From assembly GCF_013004375.1 (NCBI RefSeq), contig NZ_JABERI010000025.1, forward strand, positions 106,243 to 170,242: a stretch of 64,000 bases of DNA. The letters are read 5' to 3'. Positions within the stretch are counted from its first letter, which is position 1. Each line of letters begins with the position of its first letter. The DNA is from Acinetobacter terrae. GTDB taxonomy: Bacteria; Pseudomonadota; Gammaproteobacteria; Pseudomonadales; Moraxellaceae. Positions 19,068-25,638 of this stretch are shown piece after piece. The notes below the pieces were generated by a model. That model did not search any database. It worked only from the letters and a program-made list of their open reading frames with translations, and had not been told where the DNA came from. Both the position numbers and the translations under genes were made by a program.

Positions 19068-19619
19068 ATGTTAGAAGAATTACAGCGTCTACAGGCGCAT
19101 ATTGGCGTTTTAAAAACGCGACTTACGCATTATGAAAGTGAAAATAGTGCACTCACCGCGGCAAAAGAAAATTCTGCCGAGCATCATCATGCCCAAATTG
19201 TGCAAAAGAACGGCATCATCACCAAGAAACAAGAAGAAATAGATGATCTTAGCGAGCAATTAAGCGATGCACGCTCCCAGTTCAAGCAATTGAACACGGA
19301 TGCGACTTCTTTGGCTGATCGTTATAGTCGTTTGGAAAAAAGTTGTACCGATCTTAAAAATCGTTTTCAGGAAATTCTGGCTGAACGTAATGAATTACGT
19401 GTCATTAAAGAAAAAATGCAAAATGAACAGCGTCTTGCTCAACAGGAAATTCAAGCTTTGCAGCAGGAACGAGAAAGATTGTTACAAAAAAATGAGCATG
19501 CCAAGGCCAAGGTTGAAGCGATTATTCAGCGCTTGTCTATTTTAGGGACTGCTCAAGATCAGCACGCGCAAGAAATTCAACAACTTGCTCACCCAACAGA
19601 AGCCAATGAGGACATTTAA
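19068..19619 (+). CDS. Coiled-coil protein, TIGR02449/ZapB-like, expanded
   Basis: A 183-residue protein that is nearly all coiled coil from residue 2 to about 160 (LEELQRLQAHIGVLKTRL, then heptads rich in Gln, Glu and Lys; LLQKNEHAKAKVEAIIQRL near the end). In Pseudomonas the gene at this position is a much shorter (about 70 aa) TIGR02449 family protein; the pattern at both ends here (an early short coil and a late KVEAIIQRLSIL) fits that family with an inserted coil. Its stop is 2 bp before the zapA start, so it probably works with ZapA at the division ring, but that is inference. The ATG at 19068 is chosen over an in-frame start at 18963, which overlaps ygfB. Confidence 0.75.
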   Translation: MLEELQRLQAHIGVLKTRLTHYESENSALTAAKENSAEHHHAQIVQKNGIITKKQEEIDDLSEQLSDARSQFKQLNTDATSLADRYSRLEKSCTDLKNRFQEILAERNELRVIKEKMQNEQRLAQQEIQALQQERERLLQKNEHAKAKVEAIIQRLSILGTAQDQHAQEIQQLAHPTEANEDI

Positions 19620-19621
19620 GC

Positions 19622-19906
19622 ATGAGTGAACAAATTGCTGTTGAATTGCGTGTATTGGGACATAATTTTCGTTTAGCCACCACCGAAACTGAAAAAGCTG
19701 ATTTGGAACGTGCAGCTGAATTATTAAATGAAAAATATGATGATTTCCGTCGTAAAGCCCCACGTCTAGAGCCGACTAAACTGATTATTATGGTCGCTTT
19801 GGAGCTGATGCAAGAAGTACTGGCAATGAATAAATCATTACAAGAGTATGCTCACTGCGAACGCTTACTCGCGACCATTTTAGAAGATGTGGATGATTTG
19901 GCTTAA
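19622..19906 (+). CDS. zapA: Cell division protein ZapA
   Basis: Stabilises FtsZ protofilament bundles at the Z ring. 94 residues: N-terminal beta hairpin with VELRVLGHNFRLATTETEKA, then the long dimer/tetramer coiled-coil helix (LEPTKLIIMVALELMQEVL). Follows the coiled-coil gene by 2 bp and precedes 6S RNA, the standard zapA-ssrS order. Confidence 0.95.
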   Translation: MSEQIAVELRVLGHNFRLATTETEKADLERAAELLNEKYDDFRRKAPRLEPTKLIIMVALELMQEVLAMNKSLQEYAHCERLLATILEDVDDLA

Positions 19907-19974
19907 TTTTTGTTAAAATTGGGTAAAGTATCGGCAGTTGAAATCTAAGTTTACAGTTCCTGCACACGGATGAT

Positions 19975-20002
19975 TTGCCAATACGTGATTATTGGTTATA
20001 CT
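19975..20002 (+). promoter_or_regulatory. Probable sigma-70 promoter of 6S RNA
   Basis: TTGCCA at 19975-19980, 16-bp spacer, TATACT at 19997-20002, placing a start about 6-8 bp downstream, at the mapped-like 5' end of the 6S RNA fold. Confidence 0.65.
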
Positions 20003-20004
20003 TA

Positions 20005-20191
20005 CTGCATCTCTGAGATGTTCGCCAGCGAGTCAGATTCCCCTGAGCCGATATCTACACCCCCGGATGCGTTCTGTATATTTAGAGTGTATGCCTGCCT
20101 TCGAGTAGGAAACCCAGCAAGTATACGCCGCGTCCACCTTGAACTTCAGGGTTCAAGGGTAATGACATGCAGCGGCATCTTCGGAGTGTTT
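20005..20191 (+). ncRNA. ssrS: 6S RNA
   Basis: Binds sigma-70 RNA polymerase as a promoter mimic and damps transcription in stationary phase. Recognised from conserved segments also found in E. coli 6S RNA: CATCTCTGAGATGTTCGC at the 5' side, CCCCTGAGCCGATAT, CCTTGAAC...GGGTTCAAGGGT and GCAGCGGCATCTTCGGAG at the 3' side. The two ends pair to form the closing stem. The length of about 187 nt is normal. It lies just after zapA, as in most gammaproteobacteria, but its usual downstream partner fau (ygfA) is 4.7 kb away. Exact ends are approximate. Confidence 0.93.
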
Positions 20192-20623
20192 ATTTAATTT
20201 AAAAATAATAACTTAAAAAAATACAGCTAAATTCAAAGCCATCTATCTTTATTCTTAATTAGCACATTCAAAATAAATCATTCCCTAATTTTCTAAATGC
20301 TCTTTATTTCACTCACTTTATTGGGATATTTTTAAATTTTTTATGATTTTTTGCCTTTAAAAACCATTTCATGATTTAAGCTCAAAAGATTACTGTACAG
20401 ATTGGGTATCGAGAAAATATAAAATAATTATGCTGAATTTTCACATAATGAGGTAGATCACTTACCTGCAGACTAATAATAAAAAATCTTGAAATATAAA
20501 TAAGATATAAAATTTTTAATCGTACATATTCCTACATAGCTCGCTCCAATCTATCTCATTGTAACTAGATTAATGTGTCACTCTTACCAAGTCGAATCTT
20601 CGGCAATTAAACAGAGAATAACT
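20192..20623. other. AT-rich spacer after 6S RNA
   Basis: About 430 bp, very AT-rich, with no convincing frame of its own. It marks the left edge of the block that separates 6S RNA from fau. I see no terminal repeats or integrase remnant. Confidence 0.6.
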
Positions 20624-20800
20624 ATGTTTGTTAACAATACAGCACCTACTAAAAAAGCTTCTTTTAATCAATTTTCAAATAAAGTTAATGAAACTGCTCA
20701 GCATTCTAATACCAATGAACAGTCTCCTAAGCCTGCTCAAGAAGAGCAAACAAAGCCTAAAGACCAGCCAGATCAAAAAGAACAATCAGAGAAAAAATAG
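20624..20800 (+). CDS. Small hydrophilic low-complexity protein, unknown function
   Basis: A 58-residue frame starting MFVNNTAPTKKASFNQF and ending in a Pro/Gln/Lys/Glu-rich disordered tail. No known family recognised. Support for being real: the ATG is preceded by a purine-rich AGAGA, and a strong terminator follows 33 bp after the stop. Composition and lack of hydrophobic core suggest an intrinsically disordered stress-type protein, but that is only a guess. Confidence 0.5.
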   Translation: MFVNNTAPTKKASFNQFSNKVNETAQHSNTNEQSPKPAQEEQTKPKDQPDQKEQSEKK

Positions 20801-20832
20801 CCAACTGCGAAATAATTTAATTTCTGAATCAA

Positions 20833-20857
20833 AAAAACCCACTTGATGTGGGTTTTT
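20833..20857 (+). terminator. Terminator after the small hydrophilic gene
   Basis: AAAAACCCAC-TTGAT-GTGGGTTTTT: a perfect 10-bp stem ending in a T run. Confidence 0.85.
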
Positions 20858-20923
20858 ATCATGCATTTGAAACAATATAATTGAGTTAAATTAAGTCAAA
20901 TCATTAACATTAAAAGATATTTT

Positions 20924-21202
20924 TTAAGCAATAATATTTAATCTTGCAACGACCCAATTTAGAAATAATTTTTTATTGTTGAAATCTGGAGCTGCCACAG
21001 CATCCATTAATATCCATGATTTATTAAAATTAAGTGTAAATTTAAATGGTTTATAAGATTCAAAATCACCAATGTTATGATCATTAAGTTCGAAGAAAAA
21101 ATCTTTCAACTTATCAAATTGGTTATTCATCTTATAATCAGGAGTTACTTTTAAAAAATTATAAATTTGTTCTATCGCTACCAGTGAATTTGTATTGGGC
21201 AT
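20924..21202 (-). CDS. Hypothetical protein
   Basis: A 92-residue soluble-looking protein starting MPNTNSLVAIEQIYNFL, chosen because AAAGG precedes this ATG; the frame extends 17 codons upstream. It has a central aromatic and acidic segment (LKDFFFELNDHNIGDFESY) and the phrase SWILMDAVAAPDF. I recognise no family. It is AT-rich relative to the core genes and sits downstream of the copper ATPase gene on the same strand. Confidence 0.55.
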   Translation of the reverse strand: MPNTNSLVAIEQIYNFLKVTPDYKMNNQFDKLKDFFFELNDHNIGDFESYKPFKFTLNFNKSWILMDAVAAPDFNNKKLFLNWVVARLNIIA

Positions 21203-21341
21203 TTTAACCTTTGAGTATTTTTTGAGCCTGCAGTATGGCACATATCTAATCAAAAGCTTGAACTTTCAACACAATAGATGAAAAATACCCAAGATTTTCA
21301 TCTTGGGTACGCTATATAAATAAATGCCTAGCTTTTCAGTC

Positions 21342-24300
21342 CTATTCAGACTTTTGCAAACGTAAGGCATTAAGCACGACTGACAAAGAACTGAGTGACA
21401 TCGCTACAGCTGCAAGCATCGGTGTCAATAACAGACCAGTTAACGGATAAAAAATTCCCGCAGCCACTGGCACGCCTAACCCATTATAGACAAAAGAAAA
21501 TGCCAAGTTCTGCTTCATGTTTTTCACGCCCAGTTTCGCCATATGAATGGCATCAGCCACACCGCGAATATCCCCTTTAACCAAGGTGACTTGGGCTGTT
21601 TGCTTGGCAATATCGGTACCATTCCCCATTGCAATCCCGACATTGGCTTGTGCAAGCGCAGGTGCGTCGTTAATACCGTCGCCTGCCATTGCCACAACTT
21701 TCCCTTGAGCCTGATATTTTTTCACAATGTCTAATTTTTCGGTTGGTGTACAGTTGCCATAAACATGCTGAATCCCCAGTTCTGCAGCGATTAGTTTTGC
21801 ATTTTGTTCATGATCACCTGTCGCCATGACTACTTCTATGCCATCGGAAATCAGTTGATCAATCACTTGATGCGCATTGTGTTTAATCGCGTCATGAATC
21901 GAGATATAGGCCAAAACTTCTTGCTCATTGGCCAAGAAACTAATTACGTTGCCTTTAGAGCGTTGCTGATCAAGTTGTGCTTGAATAGTTTCATTTAACT
22001 TTAAGCCCAGTTGATCGATCAGTTTTTGGCTACCCACATACAATATTTGATTTTCAATCTGCCCTTTCACCCCAAAGCCGGTGACATCTTCAAAATCATT
22101 GACCTTAATCAGTTGATTATTCGGAACAAGCTTTGTCAAAGTTTGTGCAATTGGATGGGTTGAATATTGTTCAATCGATGCAATCCATTGTTCCACCTGA
22201 GCTTGCTGAACATGCTCTGAAAGCAATTTAATCTCTTTCAAGCTCGGTTTACCTTCGGTCAAAGTTCCGGTTTTATCGATAATTAAGGTAGTGACTTTGC
22301 TTAAGGCTTCAATCGCTTCAGCATCCTTAAACAACACCCCTTTTTGTGCCGCACGACCTGTCGTTGCCATGACCGACATTGGCGTTGCCAGACCTAAAGC
22401 ACATGGACAAGCAATAATCAGTACAGCCACGGCGCACATGAGTGCCAAATCAAACTGTGCTTCGCCAAACACCATCCAGGCAATAAAGGTCAACACACTA
22501 ATTGCAAGGACGATCATGACAAAATACTTGGCAAATACATCAGCCAAACGTTGCAACGGCGCTTTTGAACGCTGTGCTTCTGCTACGGTTTGAATCATTT
22601 TCGCTAAAGTGGTATTTGCACCCACTGCTGTGGTTTGAATGCGAATACTACCCTGCTGATTCACTGTGCCACCAATCACCCGATCATCGACTTCTTTTTT
22701 AACGGGTACAGGTTCACCCGTCATCATCGCTTCATCGACATAGGTTTTACCTTCCACCACAACACCATCCAGTGGAATTTGATCACCTGAAGAAATCTGC
22801 AGGATATCGCCCTGTTTTACCATACCAATATCCACTTCAACCACCCGATCATGCTGTACCAGTTTTGCAGTATGCGGTTGCAGTTTCAGCAGTGATTTTA
22901 ACGCATCTGCGGTTTTGGCACGCGCTTTTAACTCCATGATTTGCCCAAGCAAACTCAAGGACACAATCATACAAGCCGCTTCATAATACACGGCAACACC
23001 ATGACCTGTTTTTGCCTGCATAGGAATCAGGGATGGAAAAACGGTTGCGATTACACTGTAAATAAAGGCTGCCAGCACCCCGACACCAATTAAACTCCAC
23101 ATGTTCAGGTTGCGGGTTTTATAAGAGATCCAGCAACGCTCGATAAAAGGTTTCCCTGCCCAAAGGATGACGGGAATAGAAAGCACCAGTTCAATCCACG
23201 GCTGAATATGCTGTGGAATAAAGGCATGAATATGCGAACCCATGGCCATTACAAATACAATTAAAGTAAGCGGCAACGTCATCCAGAAACGATGACTAAA
23301 ATCGACCAGTTCAGGGTTCGGTGCATCATTTAAAGTCGGTTGCATCGGCTCTAAAGCCATACCACAGATCGGACAGGTACCTGGTCCCTTCTGCACAATT
23401 TCAGGATCCATGGGACAGGTATAATCCATATCCGCTGCACCCTCAGGTATAGGTCGCTGATCAACAGGAATCAAATAAAATTCAGGATCGGCTTTAAATT
23501 TTTCCAGGCAGGATGGATTACAGAAATAGTAAGTTTCGCCCTGATAATCTGTTTTTAAATCGGTTGAAGTATCTACCGACATGCCACACACAGGGTCAAT
23601 TTCCGAACTATGTGATGATGAAGGGTGAGTTCCGCCACAACAGCTGGATTTCTTTTCTTCAACTGCCGCTTTTGCTGTTGAAGCACAACAGGATGATGCT
23701 TTCTGACTTATTTGTAGATATTGTTCAGGCTGCTGATTAAATTTATTCAGGCAACTCTCAGAACAGAAATAATAGTCCTGTGATTTAAACTGCGCATGAA
23801 ATTTAGAGTCTGTTTTAACCTGCATGCCACAGACTGGATCTGTGAGCGTTTGTGTATTTTCATACACATTTTTTTGATCTGCTCCATCACAACACGATTT
23901 TTTTTCATCTGCTTTGGATTTAGATGCACAACCGCAGCCCGAAGTTTTCGCAGCTTCTTTTTCTAAATACTGCTCAGGATTTGCCTGAAATTTATTTAAA
24001 CAGCCCTGACCGCAAAAGTAATAAGTTTGCCCCAAATAGTCAGTATGCGGCTTTGATAAATCTGTCACTGTCATGCCGCAGACGGGATCGATATATTGCT
24101 GCTGTTGTGCTTTTTGACTACCACAACATGAAGATGATGGCGCTGCCACTTTGGCTTTACTTGCACAGCCACAACCTGAAGTTGATTTATTTTCTTTAGC
24201 CAGATATTTTTCAGGATTACTAACAAAACTCAGTTTGCAGCTATCGCAACAGAATAAATATTTCTTCCCCTGATATTCAAAATAATGCGCTGTATTTTCA

Positions 24301-24392
24301 GATACATTCATCCCACATACTGGATCAACTTTAACCCATTCAAGTGCTGAATCCTGTTTTTTACAGCAAGGAGATTTTTGTTGCTCATTCAT
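21342..24392 (-). CDS. Copper/heavy-metal P1B-type ATPase with four N-terminal YHS domains
   Basis: Membrane ATPase that exports a soft metal, most likely Cu(I). 1,016 aa from the ATG at 24392 (AGGTGA upstream; a GTG lies three codons earlier). The N-terminal 350 residues hold four YHS domains (about 22-64, 101-143, 184-226, 265-307), each DPVCGM...YYFC...C, joined by Cys-pair linkers such as SGCGCASK and SSCCAS, then a heavy-metal-binding motif YTCPMDP...CPICGM (324-345). I count 30 Cys before residue 345 and no classical GMxCxxC HMA domain. The core has the CPC metal site (ACPCALGLATP), DKTGTLTEG phosphorylation loop, TGEPVPV and GDGINDAPALAQA. Divergent from a MerR-type regulator with a shared operator. 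Confidence 0.92.
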   Translation of the reverse strand: MNEQQKSPCCKKQDSALEWVKVDPVCGMNVSENTAHYFEYQGKKYLFCCDSCKLSFVSNPEKYLAKENKSTSGCGCASKAKVAAPSSSCCGSQKAQQQQYIDPVCGMTVTDLSKPHTDYLGQTYYFCGQGCLNKFQANPEQYLEKEAAKTSGCGCASKSKADEKKSCCDGADQKNVYENTQTLTDPVCGMQVKTDSKFHAQFKSQDYYFCSESCLNKFNQQPEQYLQISQKASSCCASTAKAAVEEKKSSCCGGTHPSSSHSSEIDPVCGMSVDTSTDLKTDYQGETYYFCNPSCLEKFKADPEFYLIPVDQRPIPEGAADMDYTCPMDPEIVQKGPGTCPICGMALEPMQPTLNDAPNPELVDFSHRFWMTLPLTLIVFVMAMGSHIHAFIPQHIQPWIELVLSIPVILWAGKPFIERCWISYKTRNLNMWSLIGVGVLAAFIYSVIATVFPSLIPMQAKTGHGVAVYYEAACMIVSLSLLGQIMELKARAKTADALKSLLKLQPHTAKLVQHDRVVEVDIGMVKQGDILQISSGDQIPLDGVVVEGKTYVDEAMMTGEPVPVKKEVDDRVIGGTVNQQGSIRIQTTAVGANTTLAKMIQTVAEAQRSKAPLQRLADVFAKYFVMIVLAISVLTFIAWMVFGEAQFDLALMCAVAVLIIACPCALGLATPMSVMATTGRAAQKGVLFKDAEAIEALSKVTTLIIDKTGTLTEGKPSLKEIKLLSEHVQQAQVEQWIASIEQYSTHPIAQTLTKLVPNNQLIKVNDFEDVTGFGVKGQIENQILYVGSQKLIDQLGLKLNETIQAQLDQQRSKGNVISFLANEQEVLAYISIHDAIKHNAHQVIDQLISDGIEVVMATGDHEQNAKLIAAELGIQHVYGNCTPTEKLDIVKKYQAQGKVVAMAGDGINDAPALAQANVGIAMGNGTDIAKQTAQVTLVKGDIRGVADAIHMAKLGVKNMKQNLAFSFVYNGLGVPVAAGIFYPLTGLLLTPMLAAVAMSLSSLSVVLNALRLQKSE

Positions 24393-24424
24393 CAGACTCA
24401 CCTGTTTTATTCTTCAATTGTGCT

Positions 24425-24456
24425 AGCATAAAGTCTGTACCTAGGTACAGAGTCAA
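24425..24456 (-). promoter_or_regulatory. MerR-type promoter and operator of the metal ATPase
   Basis: On the minus strand TTGACT (24456-24451) and TATGCT (24430-24425) are separated by 20 bp, the overlong spacer typical of MerR/CueR-activated promoters. The spacer contains a perfect 18-bp palindrome, TCTGTACCTAGGTACAGA (24434-24451). Confidence 0.85.
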
Positions 24457-24475
24457 GTCATATTGAGGATGTTTT

Positions 24476-24856
24476 ATGCTCACCATAGGAAAACTTGCCA
24501 AACAGTGTCATGTAAATGTCGAAACCATTCGCTATTATCAACGCATCGGTTTAATGCGGGTGCCTGAAACCATGCAGAGTTATCGTTATTACAATGACAA
24601 AGACATTGAAACTTTAAGCTTTATTCAAAAAGGTAAAGATGCAGGACTACAACTCAGTGAAATACAGGAATTACTGCAACTTCAACTGAATGATCGGGAA
24701 CAAGTTCGGCATGTCATTGAACAACGATTAGAAAAAATCGATCAAAGAATTCAGGAATTACAAGCGCTAAAGACCCGTTTAAGCAGTTGGGTGGATGAAT
24801 GCAAAACCACAAATGAAAGCGGTTGTCCGATTTTGAAAGAACTCAAAAACAGGTAA
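24476..24856 (+). CDS. MerR-family metal-responsive regulator, CueR-like
   Basis: A 126-residue MerR family activator: N-terminal winged helix (LTIGKLAKQCHVNVETIRYY), dimer helix, and a metal-binding loop with two Cys spaced C-x7-C (CKTTNESGC), the CueR spacing for Cu(I)/Ag(I). The residue that aligns with CueR Ser77, or with the third Cys of MerR/ZntR, appears to be Val or Arg here. It is divergent from the P-type ATPase and should distort the long-spacer promoter between them when metal binds. Copper is the most probable signal, but mercury, lead and other ions cannot be excluded. Confidence 0.85.
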   Translation: MLTIGKLAKQCHVNVETIRYYQRIGLMRVPETMQSYRYYNDKDIETLSFIQKGKDAGLQLSEIQELLQLQLNDREQVRHVIEQRLEKIDQRIQELQALKTRLSSWVDECKTTNESGCPILKELKNR

Positions 24857-24904
24857 ACTCTATTTTCGATGAATATTTTTGTATTTTTTGGGAACAAATA
24901 AGTA

Positions 24905-25492
24905 ATGTCAGCGGATTTAAAAATTTTACGTAAACAACTTCGCCATCAACGTAGAGCCGTTTCCAGCTTTAAACAAAAACAATCTCAACAAAAAATACTC
25001 CAGCAACTCATCCGTCTAAAATCTTTTCAGCATGCAAAAAAAATTGGCGTTTATCTGCATGCCTTTGGTGAAATTCAGACCAGACAAATCATTGAATATT
25101 GTTTTAAACAGCATAAAGATGTTTATCTGCCGATGATTTGCACTATGAATAAGCAATTGCACTGGGTCAAAATCACACAACAACAATACCGAAACAATCG
25201 ATTTTCATATCATCCCCTTGGCATGAAAGAACCGGTGGCTGGTCGTGGCTTACATGTATCTAAACTCGACCTGTTAATCATCCCTTTACTCGCATGTGAC
25301 ATTTATGGCACACGTATAGGCATGGGTGGCGGCTTCTACGACAGAACCTTGGCCAGTGCAGGAAAAACCCCTTTTCGTTTAGGGATTGCCCATGACTTTC
25401 AGCTCATTCAACAACGCTTAACCCGGGAAACCTGGGATCAACCGCTGGATGCTTTAATTACACCCTCAAAATATTTACATTTCAAACGCTAA
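24905..25492 (+). CDS. fau: 5-formyltetrahydrofolate cyclo-ligase
   Basis: Converts 5-formyl-THF to 5,10-methenyl-THF with ATP, recycling a folate storage form (ygfA in E. coli). 195 residues. Signatures are the basic N-terminus KILRKQLRHQRRAVS, YLPMI near 75, and the nucleotide/folate motif TRIGMGGGFYDRTLA near 140. The gene normally follows 6S RNA directly; here the copper genes intervene. Confidence 0.93.
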   Translation: MSADLKILRKQLRHQRRAVSSFKQKQSQQKILQQLIRLKSFQHAKKIGVYLHAFGEIQTRQIIEYCFKQHKDVYLPMICTMNKQLHWVKITQQQYRNNRFSYHPLGMKEPVAGRGLHVSKLDLLIIPLLACDIYGTRIGMGGGFYDRTLASAGKTPFRLGIAHDFQLIQQRLTRETWDQPLDALITPSKYLHFKR

Positions 25493-25638
25493 ACTGGTAT
25501 TTTTGACCACTAGGAACACTTTAAAATCACACATTTACTCATTTTTTATACATTTTCATTGCCCCTACCCTTGTAATTTTTGAAATACACTTCACTATAA
25601 AAATATGGCAACACCGTTGTTACTCATTAGGAGTGCCC

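Noticed and set aside
19970..20197. Open frame of 75 codons on the plus strand
   Set aside because: It coincides with the 6S RNA, whose conserved segments and closing stem explain the sequence; the translation resembles no protein.
25493..25638. Sigma-32 promoter of lon
   Set aside because: CTTGTAATTTTTGAAA-type sequence is present, but no CCCCAT-like -10 at the right distance.
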